Source: Chitinophaga sp. Ak27 (GTDB taxonomy: Bacteria; Bacteroidota; Bacteroidia; Chitinophagales; Chitinophagaceae). From it: a stretch of 64,000 bases of DNA. Below are positions 37,626 through 46,630 of the stretch, one piece after another; position 1 is the stretch's first letter, and every line of letters begins with the position of its first letter. The stretch spans positions 434,001 to 498,000 of the forward strand of contig NZ_JABAOB010000005.1 of the NCBI RefSeq assembly GCF_012726295.1, written 5' to 3'. The notes under the pieces were generated by a model. It saw nothing but the letters and a program-made list of their open reading frames with translations. It ran no database searches and was not told the origin of the DNA. The position numbers and the translations under genes are program-made.

Positions 37626-38813
37626 TTACTTCATTAACTTAGCTGTATTTTCCTTCAATGCATCTACCTGTCGCTGCAAGTCGATAATGTAAAGTGTCAG
37701 CTCTTCTATTTTCTGAAGATACAATTTGTTCATTTCACCTAGGTCTACGCCTGTTTCTTTTACTTCTTTTTCAGATGGAATATCGGGCAAGTGTTTATTG
37801 TCTTTAATAAACTGTGCTACTGTGGCCAATGTGGGGAGTTTATAATCGGGATGAAAAACGTAATCAGCCCACTGTTCCTGGGTAACTTTTACCCGCCTTG
37901 CCCCAATAGTACCATCCACCGTAAGCTTGTAGCTCGGGTTATCGACGCCGATTCCAACATTTTTGTTGTTGGCAATGACCATTGAAGATCCAACTGATGT
38001 CCCCGTTCTGCCAATCTCAAAAATAATTTTACCACTAAGCGCAGCTCCAATGTGGAGATCCCTATAACTTTCAATAATATTGGAATTACGTTGAGAAATT
38101 ACCGGATAAGTGGAATTCGTGTTTCCAATATACATTTGCGAGTTGGTGAGGGCTCCGTGGGTGATTGCTATTAAGTTAGAATAGGTTGAATCAGTACCCG
38201 CGAGAACCAACCTATTAGAAGTAGCTGCATTCTTTATAACTACGGCACCCTGTACCCCTACTTCTTCGGTAGCATTAAAAGTACTTACATCCGAAACTTC
38301 ACTCCCCCGCACGATTTTAAATGAATCGTTTTGAGCATATCCTGTAAAGGAAAAATTAAAAAGTGAAGATGTCTGGGGAATTGAAACCGCTAAATATGCC
38401 ACAGCGTTGTACGTCAAAGTAACCAGTGAAGCCCGATCACTAAAAGACATTAAAGTTCCTCTATTTCCCATGTAAGCAGAAGCTGTATTTACATCAACTA
38501 TCCATTTCCGGTTAGATCCGACAGAACTACCGCGTATTGCAGTAAACCGGCCCATTACATAATTATCAGTAGGCAAAATAGTACCTGTATAGATAACATG
38601 TAATAAGATATAGTTTTCGGTGACGTTATCATCCGACATTCCCGGAATCCCCCTATCCACATAATAATTTCGGCCATTATCCAATACGTGAAGTCGACTC
38701 GTCGGAGTGACAGTACCTATGCCTACATAGCCATTGGCAGCGGGCAGGGCATTTTGGGCGCTTGCAGTAATACAGGCAAATAAAGAAAGAAGGGCTACAA
38801 ATAGTAATTTCAT
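37626..38813 (-). CDS. Secreted surface/adhesin-like protein with conserved coiled-coil tail
   Basis: The 395-residue protein has a signal peptide (MKLLFVALLSLFACITASAQ). GYVGIGTVTPTSRLHVLDNG and a second NVGIGVDNPSYKLTVDGTIG are repeats seen in Bacteroidota surface proteins and phage-tail-like proteins. The C-terminal block EQWADYVFHPDYKLPTL, then FIKDNKHLPDIPSEKEV, and a heptad coiled coil (LYLQKIEELTLYIIDLQ) is widespread in this phylum. It may act as a trimerisation or chaperone tail. The middle shows beta-rich Ser/Thr/Asn sequence. The function is unknown. An upstream TTG start is rejected in favour of the ATG at 38813. Confidence 0.65.
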   Translation of the reverse strand: MKLLFVALLSLFACITASAQNALPAANGYVGIGTVTPTSRLHVLDNGRNYYVDRGIPGMSDDNVTENYILLHVIYTGTILPTDNYVMGRFTAIRGSSVGSNRKWIVDVNTASAYMGNRGTLMSFSDRASLVTLTYNAVAYLAVSIPQTSSLFNFSFTGYAQNDSFKIVRGSEVSDVSTFNATEEVGVQGAVVIKNAATSNRLVLAGTDSTYSNLIAITHGALTNSQMYIGNTNSTYPVISQRNSNIIESYRDLHIGAALSGKIIFEIGRTGTSVGSSMVIANNKNVGIGVDNPSYKLTVDGTIGARRVKVTQEQWADYVFHPDYKLPTLATVAQFIKDNKHLPDIPSEKEVKETGVDLGEMNKLYLQKIEELTLYIIDLQRQVDALKENTAKLMK

Positions 38814-38853
38814 AAAACGGTATAGGTTATACAATTGTATTGTGGTTAAGATA

Positions 38854-38861
38854 CAAAAATA
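38854..38861 (-). promoter_or_regulatory. Probable -7 box (TATTTTTG)
   Basis: It matches TAnnTTTG on the minus strand, 40 bp upstream of the surface-protein ATG. Confidence 0.4.
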
Positions 38862-38957
38862 TTTTTATACTTTGAGGATGACGTCATATGTATCAAAACA
38901 TGTATCAAATGAAAAAAGGCTTTCCGCGCCAATCCGCTGAAAGCCTTTCTAGTCTTG

Positions 38958-39031
38958 TGGTCCCACCAGGGCATGATCCTGGGACCCCCTGATTATGAGT
39001 CAGGTGCTCTAACCAACTGAGCTATAGGACC
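38958..39031 (-). tRNA. tRNA with CAT anticodon (Met or Ile2), atypical T-loop
   Basis: A 74-nt cloverleaf on the minus strand. The acceptor stem GGTCCTA pairs with TGGGACC, the D-arm is GCTC/GAGC, and the anticodon stem CCTGA/TCAGG holds loop CTCATAA with anticodon CAT. The T-stem is CCAGG/CCTGG. CCA is not encoded. The T-loop reads ATCATGC instead of the usual TTCRANY: T55 and C56 are kept, but the 54-58 pair is A-T rather than T-A. Elongator Met and Ile2 (lysidine) cannot be separated by eye. Confidence 0.88.
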
Positions 39032-39136
39032 TGTTCCGAAGAACGAATTCCCTTTTTCAAGGGAGGGCAAAAGTAATTATTTTATTGAAAAATCCTAAAT
39101 TATTTTTTTCTTCCAACGCTTACGCCTATACTTTAA

Positions 39137-39144
39137 TACATTTG
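39137..39144 (+). promoter_or_regulatory. Probable -7 box (TACATTTG)
   Basis: It matches TAnnTTTG 18 bp before the ATG of the HAD gene, implying a leader of about 12 nt. This supports the start at 39163. Confidence 0.45.
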
Positions 39145-39162
39145 AGCCCTATTTCTGATCAT

Positions 39163-39792
39163 ATGCAAGGCATTAAAAATATCATTTTCGACCTGGGAGG
39201 TGTTATCCTGAATATCAATTATCAGCTTACCAGGACGGCTTTTGAGGCATTGGGAGTAAAAGATTTTAATTCTCTTTATTCACAATTTCATGGTTCCGAT
39301 TTATTCAACTCCCTGGAAACGGGGCATGTGTCTACGGAAGAATTCCTGGCAGCTATGCACCAGCATGTGCCGGCAACGGTAACCGACCAGCAGATCGTTG
39401 CAGCCTGGAATGCTATGCTGCTCGACTTTCCGTTGCAGCGGCTACAGCTCCTGCAGCAGTTACGGCAGCATTATGGCCTTTATTTACTGAGTAACACCAA
39501 TGCCATTCACCTGGAGGCCTTCAACCGGATTTTGCAGGAGAGTAGAGGGATTCCATCACTGGGAGGTTTCTTCGACCGGGCTTATTACTCTCATGTAATG
39601 GGCTATCGTAAGCCGGATAAGGAATGTTACCAGGTGGTGCTGGATGAAAATGGACTGGTGGCAGAGGAAACTTTATTTATTGATGATACATTGCCTAATA
39701 TAGAAGGGGCTAAGGCAGTGGGCTTGCAGACGATTCATTTACAGTCGCCTAAAACGATCATGGATGTTTTCCGCCCTAAGAGTGCGGTATAA
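39163..39792 (+). CDS. HAD-family phosphatase, YihX-like
   Basis: The 209-residue hydrolase has HAD motif I as IIFDLGGVIL (Asp10 nucleophile, second position Gly), motif II in LLSNTNAIHLEAF, motif III lysine in MGYRKPDKE, and motif IV IDDTLPNIEGA. The alignment by eye with E. coli YihX (glucose-1-phosphatase) is good, including SNTN and the RKP segment. The second Asp of the usual DxD is absent, as in YihX. The exact substrate is uncertain. I start at 39163; the longer frame to 39085 would run through the promoter box. Confidence 0.85.
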   Translation: MQGIKNIIFDLGGVILNINYQLTRTAFEALGVKDFNSLYSQFHGSDLFNSLETGHVSTEEFLAAMHQHVPATVTDQQIVAAWNAMLLDFPLQRLQLLQQLRQHYGLYLLSNTNAIHLEAFNRILQESRGIPSLGGFFDRAYYSHVMGYRKPDKECYQVVLDENGLVAEETLFIDDTLPNIEGAKAVGLQTIHLQSPKTIMDVFRPKSAV

Positions 39793-39796
39793 AAAA

Positions 39797-39815
39797 GGCC
39801 GGTGAGTCACCGGCC
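39797..39815. terminator. Bidirectional terminator between convergent genes
   Basis: ggccggtg pairs with caccggcc (loop AGT). Minus-strand tail is TTTTTT, plus-strand tail is CTTTCTT. Confidence 0.8.
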
Positions 39816-39820
39816 CTTTC

Positions 39821-40063
39821 TTATTTTACTTCTTCAAAATCAATATAATCACCTTTGTCCACTTTCTTCGGTGGGGGAGGATTAGGGGCGGATGACTGCT
39901 GAGAGCCGGTTTGCTGGCTTTCATACTGCTGACGCATATGTTCCTGCATATCACTCATTTGTCTGCGCACCTGTTTGGTTACCTTATACCCCGGTATGAG
40001 CAGGTCAAATACCAGTTTATAGAGCAACCACGCAATAAATATGGAAAAGAAAAATTTCAACAT
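39821..40063 (-). CDS. DUF4834-like small protein
   Basis: The 80-residue protein has an N-terminal membrane helix (about 2-25, FFFSIFIAWLLYKLVFDLL). A charged helix (QVRRQMSDMQEHMRQQ), a Gln/Ser/Pro-rich linker and a C-terminal DKGDYIDFEEVK complete it. This layout and the C-terminal DYIDFEEVK-type motif are typical of the DUF4834 family of Bacteroidota, whose function is unknown. It is the last of three small minus-strand genes. Confidence 0.72.
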   Translation of the reverse strand: MLKFFFSIFIAWLLYKLVFDLLIPGYKVTKQVRRQMSDMQEHMRQQYESQQTGSQQSSAPNPPPPKKVDKGDYIDFEEVK

Positions 40064-40145
40064 AATGATGCGAAGTTAGCGGAATATACTTTCCGCGGCC
40101 TTGAAAATCACCTCATTTTAAGTTTTTTTTAACTTTCCATGCTGG

Positions 40146-40496
40146 CTAGATGCCCAGTAATGCTGCTGATGCCAGGGCTTCCTTTTTGTTGAATTCCCAG
40201 GTCATTTTACGATAATTTACGGCATCGATGATGGTGCCGATGAAGCAAAAGCCCAGGGTGATCAGGTAGATGATTCCCATGGCGATCTGGTTGAGCAGAA
40301 AGCGTTGAATACCTGCAGGGCCCAGAAATCCGATCAGGCTGCAGATCAGGATTGTTTGAGGGTCTTTGCGCCGGCTCTGATAAACAGCCAGGAAGCGTTG
40401 TTTATTCTCTGCTGAGTAACCTTTGGTAAGTTCCTGAAGCCATAGCATCTCTTCGGTTTCAATTCCCGGGAGCATGGCAAATGAAAAATCGCTCAT
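40146..40496 (-). CDS. TM2 domain-containing protein
   Basis: The 116-residue protein has a soluble N-terminal part (about 1-45) and then a TM2 domain. The first helix ILICSLIGFLGPAGIQRFLL and second helix MGIIYLITLGFCFIGTIID are joined by a short loop, and VNYRKMTWEFN follows. TM2 proteins are membrane proteins of unclear role. The gene is 10 bp after the DUF2752 gene and probably co-transcribed with it. Confidence 0.8.
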   Translation of the reverse strand: MSDFSFAMLPGIETEEMLWLQELTKGYSAENKQRFLAVYQSRRKDPQTILICSLIGFLGPAGIQRFLLNQIAMGIIYLITLGFCFIGTIIDAVNYRKMTWEFNKKEALASAALLGI

Positions 40497-40506
40497 AGCG
40501 GTAGAT

Positions 40507-40803
40507 TTATAGTTGTTTAAGGTCTGTATATTGTAATCGGGCTAATTGTATGGTTCTATATAGCAGTACCACTACTACCAGCGGTGATAGCCAGTGATGC
40601 TGGATAGCAGCATTCCATTGGCCATGCAGGAAATAATGAATGCCATGACCCAGGCCACAACCCGGACAGAAGGGAATGCCTGCCCGCTTTAACAAACATA
40701 GGCTCTCCGACTTGGGGTCGGGTTTCATTATATATAAAAGGATAAGACCCAGTGGCCAAGCCATCAACTCTATGTTAATTTTTTGCCAGAAAGTGGTTCG
40801 CAC
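40507..40803 (-). CDS. DUF2752 membrane protein
   Basis: The 98-residue protein has two membrane helices (about 13-25 and 71-86). The conserved DUF2752 segment FCPGCGLGHGIHYFLHGQW lies between them, with the CPGCG motif. The start is a GTG at 40803; no better ATG is available. Function of the family is unknown. It is often found next to TM2-domain genes, as here. Confidence 0.78.
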   Translation of the reverse strand: MRTTFWQKINIELMAWPLGLILLYIMKPDPKSESLCLLKRAGIPFCPGCGLGHGIHYFLHGQWNAAIQHHWLSPLVVVVLLYRTIQLARLQYTDLKQL

Positions 40804-40902
40804 GTCAAATATTTTAAAAACACATATGAATGATGGCAGCGCGTCTCATGCAAATATTTACATACAAGTTAAAGAAATAGTTTTTCAATCAAAATAAAAT
40901 CA

Positions 40903-40910
40903 TAATTTTG
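40903..40910 (+). promoter_or_regulatory. Probable -7 box (TAATTTTG) of the rimP-nusA-infB operon
   Basis: It matches TAnnTTTG. Transcription would start at about 40916, so the leader RNA would begin just before the hairpin at 40932-40967. Confidence 0.5.
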
Positions 40911-40931
40911 TGTGAGGAAAAATGATTCAAA

Positions 40932-40967
40932 CGAAGGGGACGAGATATTGTCCCCTTCGCGCTTTTT
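40932..40967 (+). promoter_or_regulatory. Terminator-like leader hairpin (attenuator candidate) before rimP
   Basis: cgaaggggac (40932-40941) pairs perfectly with gtccccttcg (40950-40959), loop gagatatt. The tail is CGCTTTTTG, with T at 40963-40967. The rimP ATG starts at 40970. No plus-strand gene lies upstream that it could terminate, so it is a leader element. Confidence 0.65.
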
Positions 40968-40969
40968 GT

Positions 40970-41434
40970 ATGGCAAACGAACACGTGATAAAAACGATCC
41001 GGGAAATCGCAGAAGGACTGCTGGTTAATGATCCCGACAATTTTTTGGTAGACATCAGGATTAAGCCCACTAACAATATAAAGCTCTTTCTGGACGGCGA
41101 CAAAGGTGTACCGGTGGCTACGCTGGTTTCATTCAACCGCCAGTTATATCCCTTGCTGGAAGCGGCTGAACTGTTCCCTAACAACGATTTCTCTCTGGAA
41201 GTATCGTCTCCGGGCCTGGATGAACCGCTCAAACTGCACAGACAATACCTTAAAAATATTGGCCGTAAGGTGGAAGTAACCCTCCTCGATGGTTCCGTAA
41301 AGGAAGGTACCCTGCTGGCGGTAACAGAAGATGCTATCAACATTGAAGAGCTGGTAGGCAAAAAGAAAGAAAAAAAATCAACAGATTTAAAACTTAATGA
41401 AATAAAGCACACAAAGGTGTGCATCGTGTTTTAA
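40970..41434 (+). CDS. rimP: Ribosome maturation factor RimP
   Basis: The 154-residue protein has the RimP layout: an N-terminal alpha/beta domain (VDIRIKPTNNIKLFLDGDKG) with the hallmark NDFSLEVSSPGLDEPLKLHRQYLKNIGR and a C-terminal Sm-like domain (LLDGSVKEGTLLAVTEDAIN). It assists 30S subunit maturation. The ATG at 40970 is chosen because the longer frame to 40922 would translate the leader hairpin. It is 16 bp before nusA, the universal order. Confidence 0.95.
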   Translation: MANEHVIKTIREIAEGLLVNDPDNFLVDIRIKPTNNIKLFLDGDKGVPVATLVSFNRQLYPLLEAAELFPNNDFSLEVSSPGLDEPLKLHRQYLKNIGRKVEVTLLDGSVKEGTLLAVTEDAINIEELVGKKKEKKSTDLKLNEIKHTKVCIVF

Positions 41435-41450
41435 AATATAACAACTAAAC

Positions 41451-42698
41451 ATGGCTAGTATTAACTTGATTGAGTCATTTACCGAGTTCAAGGAGGCGGA
41501 AAACATTGACCGTCCTACATTGATGAAGGTCCTCGAAGATGTGTTCAAAACACTGCTGCGGAAAAAATATGGCTCAGATGAGAATTTTGACGTGATTGTA
41601 AATACCGAAAAAGGTGACCTTGAAATATTACGCCGTCGAACCATCGTTAATGATGGGGAAGTAGAAGATGATAACGCACAAATCGCCTATTCCGAAGCTA
41701 TTCTCGTAGAACCGGATTACCAGGTAGGTGAAGATTTATATGAAGAAGTAGAGATCATGGACTTTGGCCGCCGGGCCATCCTGGCTGCTAAGCAGACTTT
41801 ATCCGCCCGTATCGGCGATTTGAAAAAGAACATCCTGGTGAAGAAATACGCCGATAAAGCAGGCGAAATTGTGAACGGAGAAGTATACCAGGTTTGGAAA
41901 AAAGAAGTTTTATTGCTTGATGATGAAGGGAATGAGTTAATTTTGCCTAAATCTGAACAAATCCCCACAGATTATTTCAAGAAAGGAGAGAACGTAAGAG
42001 CGGTGGTGAAGAAAGTAGAAATGAAGAACAACGCGCCACTCATCATTCTTTCCCGCACACATCCATCCTTCCTGGCTAAATTGCTGGAAATTGAGGTGCC
42101 TGAGATCTTTGACGGGCTTATTGTTATCAAGAAAATAGTTCGCGAACCCGGCGAAAGAGCCAAAGTTGCCGTAGAATCCTACGATGACCGTATCGACCCG
42201 GTAGGCGCCTGCGTAGGTATGAAAGGTAGCCGCATACACGGTATTGTACGCGAACTGAGAAACGAAAATATTGATATCATCAACTATACGACCAACATTC
42301 AGCTGTTGATCCAACGCTCCTTGACTCCCGCCAGAATCAGTCGCATGGAAGTAGATAACGAAAATAAATATGCTTCCGTTTACCTCAACCCTGACCAGGT
42401 ATCACTGGCCATCGGTAAAAAAGGCGTAAACATTAAGCTGGCATGCGAACTGACTGGTTATGAGATTGATGTATTCCGTGATGAAGCACAGGAACAGTCT
42501 GAATTTGATATCGATCTGGAAGAATTCTCGGATGAAATCGAAGAATGGATAATAGATGAACTGAAGCGAATAGGTTGTGACACTGCCCGCAGCGTATTGG
42601 AGCTGACAGTCGAAGAACTGGTTCGCCGGTCTGATCTGGAAGAAGAGACAGTGCAGGATGTAAGAAGAATATTACAGGAAGAGTTTGACAAAGAATAA
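41451..42698 (+). CDS. nusA: Transcription termination/antitermination protein NusA
   Basis: The 415-residue protein has an N-terminal RNA-polymerase-binding domain (about 1-135), S1 domain (about 140-200), KH1 with [14 protein letters not shown] (about 255-270) and KH2 with [19 protein letters not shown] (about 322-340). An acidic C-terminal helix-hairpin-helix-like tail ([20 protein letters not shown]) ends it. The C-terminal repeats of E. coli NusA are reduced to this one. It controls pausing and termination, and may regulate its own operon through the leader hairpin. Confidence 0.96.
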   Translation: MASINLIESFTEFKEAENIDRPTLMKVLEDVFKTLLRKKYGSDENFDVIVNTEKGDLEILRRRTIVNDGEVEDDNAQIAYSEAILVEPDYQVGEDLYEEVEIMDFGRRAILAAKQTLSARIGDLKKNILVKKYADKAGEIVNGEVYQVWKKEVLLLDDEGNELILPKSEQIPTDYFKKGENVRAVVKKVEMKNNAPLIILSRTHPSFLAKLLEIEVPEIFDGLIVIKKIVREPGERAKVAVESYDDRIDPVGACVGMKGSRIHGIVRELRNENIDIINYTTNIQLLIQRSLTPARISRMEVDNENKYASVYLNPDQVSLAIGKKGVNIKLACELTGYEIDVFRDEAQEQSEFDIDLEEFSDEIEEWIIDELKRIGCDTARSVLELTVEELVRRSDLEEETVQDVRRILQEEFDKE

Positions 42699-42783
42699 AG
42701 CCGAGCCACAACCCTTCCCAGGTAAAGGCCTTATTAGAAAGGGAATTGATTTTTTCGAGTTATTGTTTAAACGTAAAAAAACA

Positions 42784-42804
42784 TCCCGTTTTGAAGAAAC
42801 GGGA
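42784..42804 (+). promoter_or_regulatory. Hairpin between nusA and infB
   Basis: tcccgttt pairs with aaacggga, loop tgaag, in the 130-bp gap before the infB start. No T-run follows, so it may affect infB translation or mRNA processing rather than termination. Confidence 0.35.
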
Positions 42805-42828
42805 AACAGGGGAGGCCCGAAATACGAT

Positions 42829-45800
42829 ATGCCTGAAACAACAAACAACACACCACGACTGCTGGCTGCAGCCAAAGAGTTTAATATTGGTAAGGAAACC
42901 CTCATCGATTTCCTTGGCAATAAAGGCTTCGACATGGGCGGCTTTGGTTCTCCCAATGCCCGCCTTACGGCTGTTATGTACGCAGCACTGCAGTCGGAAT
43001 TCCAACAGGACAAGGCTAACAAGCGCAAAAGCGACCAGATAGCCCTGCCCAAAGGAAGCGTGTTAGAAACGATGAAGAAGAAAGAGAAGGAGGAAGCGGA
43101 AGCGGCGGCTAAAAAGAATACCACTAAAGAAAATGAGGCAACAACTGCTGCCCCGGTAGCAGAAGCTCCTAAACAGGAAGCTAAACCAACACCTCAACCG
43201 GAACCAGTAAAGGAAACCCCTAAACCGGAACCAACACCACAGGCGAATGTTACCCCGGTAACACCTCCGCCTCCCGCAAAGGAAAAAGCTGAACCTAAGC
43301 CAGAACCAACCGCTGTTACAGCTCCCCCTGTTGCGGAAGTTCCTAAAGCCCCGGTAACGCCACCTCCGGCAGAACCAGAAGTTGTAAAAGCAGAAACGCC
43401 GAAAATCAATGGCCCTAAAGTAATTACAACCATCGACCTGGATGCCCTGAACCGCAAAAAACCAGTTGCACAAAAACCCGAACAGGACAAGGCTCCGGCC
43501 TCCACTCCTGAAGCAGTAAAACCTCCGGTGAAAGAAGAAAAACCGGTAACTCCTGCTCCAGCTGCGGAAAAACAACCGGAACCCAAACCAGCTCCTGCTC
43601 CGGAAGCAACTGCTGCACCAACTGAAAAACCAGTTGAGAAAGCCGATAAAACGGAACAAGCCCCTAAAGGTGAAACCACTACTCCGGCTGACAAAGTAGC
43701 GAAAACAGATAAGACCGATACGACAGAAAAAACGGAAAAAGCCGCACCGGTTGAAGATAAACCTGTAGTTAAAAAAGTGGAAGAAGTATTACAAGAGGCT
43801 AAACCGGCTGCAGCCAAAGAACCGGCGCACATTCCTGTTAAGCAAGTCGTAAAATCGGAAAATCGCAAACCCGATAATACTGCCGAAAACATACCAACAC
43901 CCCCTCCTGCCGCCCCTCAGGCCCAGGAAGATGCTGGCCCCGCAGTAATCGAAAACATCCAGGCCGAAAAATTAACCGGCCCGAAAGTAATCGGTAAAAT
44001 CGAACTGCCAGTTCAGTCTGACAGACGCGATAACAATAAAAGCAACTTTAACAGGGACGAGAAACGCAAACGCAAGCGTATCATCGTAGAAAAGAAACCT
44101 GAACCCGTTCAGCCTAAAGACTTTAAAGAAGGTGACCGCAAAGAAGGCGGCGCCCCGGGCGAACACCGTCCTCATCAACATGGCGGACAAGGCGGCAATC
44201 GCCCTCACCATGGCGATAACCGCGGTGGGCACCAGGGCGGCAACCGCCCGCAAGGCGATAACCGCAACCGCCCAGGTGGCACCAACACCGGAACCGGTGG
44301 TGGCTACAACAGACCTGCCGGACAAGGTCAGGGCGGACAAGGGGGTTATAACAGACCCGGTGGTCAAGGCGGACAAGGTGGTGGTAACAGACCCCCTGGA
44401 CAAGGCGGCGGATATAACCGCTCCGGTCAGGGCGGACACCAGGGTGGAGGCAACAGACCCGGTCAGGGCGGTAACTTTAACCGGCCAGGACAAGGTGGCA
44501 ACTTCAACAGACCCGGCCAACACCGCGGTGAAGACAAACGTACTACTGAAGAAAAAGAAATCGATAAGAACGAGATCCAGAATAAGATCAAGGAAACCAT
44601 GGCCAAACTCAGCGTTGGCCGCGGTAAGAACGTGAAGGCGAAACATCGTAGAGAAAAACGCGAAGAAAGAGCTAACCTCAAGGAAAAAGAAGGAGGCGCA
44701 GACAACAAACTCCAGGTAACTGAGTTCGTTTCTGTATCCGAACTGGCTAACCTAATGGATGTAAGCTTCGCCGAAGTAATCTCGAAATGTATGGGCCTCG
44801 GTATCATGGTATCTATCAACCAACGCCTCGACGCGGAAGTAATAGAACTTGTTGCCGGCGAATTCGGATACGAAGTGGAATTCATTGGTCTGGAAGATGC
44901 AGAGGAAAACGATGAGGAAGACGAAGTAGATGATCCCGCAGATCTGCTGCCTCGCGCCCCAATCGTTACCATCATGGGTCACGTTGACCATGGTAAAACC
45001 TCCCTCCTCGATTACATCCGTAACGCGAATGTGGTAGCCGGTGAAGCCGGTGGTATTACCCAGCACATCGGTGCTTACCAGGTAACTACCGCCAGTGGTA
45101 AGAAAATTACCTTCCTGGATACCCCCGGTCACGAAGCGTTTACCGCGATGCGTGCCCGTGGTGCCAAAGCAGCAGATATCGCTGTTATCGTAATCGCAGC
45201 AGATGACGCTATCATGCCTCAAACCCGTGAAGCGATCTCCCACTCCCAAGCGGCTGGACTGCCAATGGTATTCGCTATCAATAAAGTGGATAAAGAAGGC
45301 GCCAACCCGGAAAAAATTAAAGAACAACTGGCCGGCATGAACCTCCTGGTAGAAGACTGGGGCGGTAAATACCAAAGCCAGGAAATATCCGCCAAAAGCG
45401 GCTTGAATATCGATGTGCTCCTCGAAAAAATATTGCTGGAAGCAGAACTGCTGGAATTGAAAGCCAATCCAGACCGTGAAGCCTCCGGTAGTATCGTGGA
45501 AGCTACGCTGGACAAAGGTCGCGGTTATGTCGCTTCCCTGCTGGTACAAAATGGTACCCTCCGTCAGGGCGATACCATCGTATCCGGCTCCTTCTTCGGT
45601 AAAATCAAAGCTATGTTCAACGAACGTGGCCAGAAAATGGACGAAGCAGGTCCTTCTATGCCAGTACAAGTGCTCGGCTTAAACGGTGCCCCTCAGGCTG
45701 GTGAGAAATTCAAGATGTATACCGACGAATCTGAAGCAAAAGAAGTGGCCAACCGCAGAGCCCAGATCGTTCGCGAACAAGGTATCCGTACCAAGAAACA

Positions 45801-46455
45801 TATCACCCTGGATGAAATCGGTCGCCGTCTGGCACTGGGTAACTTCAAACAGCTGAACCTCATCATCAAAGCCGACTTTGATGGTTCCGTAGAAGCATTG
45901 AGCGACTCCCTCCAGAAACTGTCTACCGAAGAAATCGTTATCAGTATCGTTCACAAAGCAGTAGGTCAGATCACCGAATCCGATGTATTGCTGGCTACCG
46001 CTTCTGATGCCATCATCCTCGGATTCCAGGTACGTCCTTCTTCTCAGGCAGCTAAACTGGCAGAGAAAGAAAACATCGAAATCCGTAACTACTCCATCAT
46101 CTATGACGCAATCGACGAAATCAAAAGCGCCATGGAAGGGATGCTGGAACCAAAAATCGAAAAGAAAGTGGTGTGCAACGTTCAGGTGCGCGAAACCTAC
46201 AAATTCGAAAAGGTTACAGTGGCTGGTTGCTTCGTGGTCGATGGCAAGTTGACCAGGAACACCCGTATCAACGTGGTACGCGATGGTATCGTGGTATTTA
46301 CCGGCGAACTCGGCTCCCTGAAACGTTATAAAGATGATGTGAAGGAAGTAGCCGCCAACATGGAATGCGGATTGAGCGTTCGCGGCTATAGCGACCTCAG
46401 ACCTAACGACAACATCGAAGGTTTCGAAGAAGTAGAAGTAAAGAGAACTCTCTAA
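42829..46455 (+). CDS. infB: Translation initiation factor IF-2 with long low-complexity N-terminal region
   Basis: The 1208-residue GTPase places initiator tRNA on the ribosome. It has an IF2N motif at about 7-37 ([19 protein letters not shown]) and a Pro/Ala/Glu/Lys-rich stretch (about 90-420). A Gly/Asn/Arg/Gln/Pro-rich stretch (about 445-570) follows, then a second IF2N ([19 protein letters not shown]). The G domain has GHVDHGKT (from Gly717), DTPGHEAF and NKVD, then domains II to IV. E. coli IF-2 is about 890 residues; the extra length is all N-terminal. The start at 42829 ([14 protein letters not shown]) is preferred over a TTG at 42685 that overlaps nusA and would translate a hairpin. 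Confidence 0.95.
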   Translation: MPETTNNTPRLLAAAKEFNIGKETLIDFLGNKGFDMGGFGSPNARLTAVMYAALQSEFQQDKANKRKSDQIALPKGSVLETMKKKEKEEAEAAAKKNTTKENEATTAAPVAEAPKQEAKPTPQPEPVKETPKPEPTPQANVTPVTPPPPAKEKAEPKPEPTAVTAPPVAEVPKAPVTPPPAEPEVVKAETPKINGPKVITTIDLDALNRKKPVAQKPEQDKAPASTPEAVKPPVKEEKPVTPAPAAEKQPEPKPAPAPEATAAPTEKPVEKADKTEQAPKGETTTPADKVAKTDKTDTTEKTEKAAPVEDKPVVKKVEEVLQEAKPAAAKEPAHIPVKQVVKSENRKPDNTAENIPTPPPAAPQAQEDAGPAVIENIQAEKLTGPKVIGKIELPVQSDRRDNNKSNFNRDEKRKRKRIIVEKKPEPVQPKDFKEGDRKEGGAPGEHRPHQHGGQGGNRPHHGDNRGGHQGGNRPQGDNRNRPGGTNTGTGGGYNRPAGQGQGGQGGYNRPGGQGGQGGGNRPPGQGGGYNRSGQGGHQGGGNRPGQGGNFNRPGQGGNFNRPGQHRGEDKRTTEEKEIDKNEIQNKIKETMAKLSVGRGKNVKAKHRREKREERANLKEKEGGADNKLQVTEFVSVSELANLMDVSFAEVISKCMGLGIMVSINQRLDAEVIELVAGEFGYEVEFIGLEDAEENDEEDEVDDPADLLPRAPIVTIMGHVDHGKTSLLDYIRNANVVAGEAGGITQHIGAYQVTTASGKKITFLDTPGHEAFTAMRARGAKAADIAVIVIAADDAIMPQTREAISHSQAAGLPMVFAINKVDKEGANPEKIKEQLAGMNLLVEDWGGKYQSQEISAKSGLNIDVLLEKILLEAELLELKANPDREASGSIVEATLDKGRGYVASLLVQNGTLRQGDTIVSGSFFGKIKAMFNERGQKMDEAGPSMPVQVLGLNGAPQAGEKFKMYTDESEAKEVANRRAQIVREQGIRTKKHITLDEIGRRLALGNFKQLNLIIKADFDGSVEALSDSLQKLSTEEIVISIVHKAVGQITESDVLLATASDAIILGFQVRPSSQAAKLAEKENIEIRNYSIIYDAIDEIKSAMEGMLEPKIEKKVVCNVQVRETYKFEKVTVAGCFVVDGKLTRNTRINVVRDGIVVFTGELGSLKRYKDDVKEVAANMECGLSVRGYSDLRPNDNIEGFEEVEVKRTL

Positions 46456-46476
46456 TAATATCTCACACAAAAAACA

Positions 46477-46524
46477 CAAAGGCGTTAAGGATTAAATTAT
46501 ATCATAATATCCTTGGCGCCTTTG
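46477..46524 (+). terminator. Terminator after infB
   Basis: A 16-bp stem (caaaggcgttaaggat with atccttggcgcctttg, two G-U wobbles) and a 16-nt loop. The tail CCGTTTCC is only mildly T-rich. Confidence 0.65.
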
Positions 46525-46605
46525 CCGTTTCCATCCCCACCAGGGATTCATCTAAACTTTTGTTAAATCCGTCGACATTCCCTATGCTACTGACCTTTAA
46601 ATGGT

Positions 46606-46613
46606 TATTTTTG
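46606..46613 (+). promoter_or_regulatory. Probable -7 box (TATTTTTG) of surA-like gene
   Basis: It matches TAnnTTTG and lies 17 bp before the ATG at 46631, supporting that start over the longer frame. Confidence 0.4.
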
Positions 46614-46630
46614 ATTTTTACCGTTTTTGT

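Noticed and set aside
38958-39031. tRNA pseudogene because of the odd T-loop
   Set aside because: All four stems pair with normal lengths and the T-loop change looks compensated, so a functional tRNA is more likely.
40922-40969. ATG start extending RimP by 16 residues
   Set aside because: The extension would translate both arms of the leader hairpin; MANEHVIK at 40970 fits the family start.
42685-42828. TTG start extending IF-2 by 48 residues
   Set aside because: It overlaps the end of nusA, runs through a hairpin, and the ATG at 42829 gives the expected IF-2 N-terminus.
43063-43892. Two long minus-strand open frames (198 and 232 codons) inside infB
   Set aside because: They are reverse-strand readings of the low-complexity Pro/Ala/Glu/Lys repeats, giving Ser/Gly or Phe/Arg-rich strings; no independent support.
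44160-44540. Possible tandem DNA repeat or CRISPR-like array in infB
   Set aside because: The repetition is codon-level Gly/Asn/Arg/Pro/Gln coding without constant repeat and spacer lengths, and the IF-2 frame runs through it.
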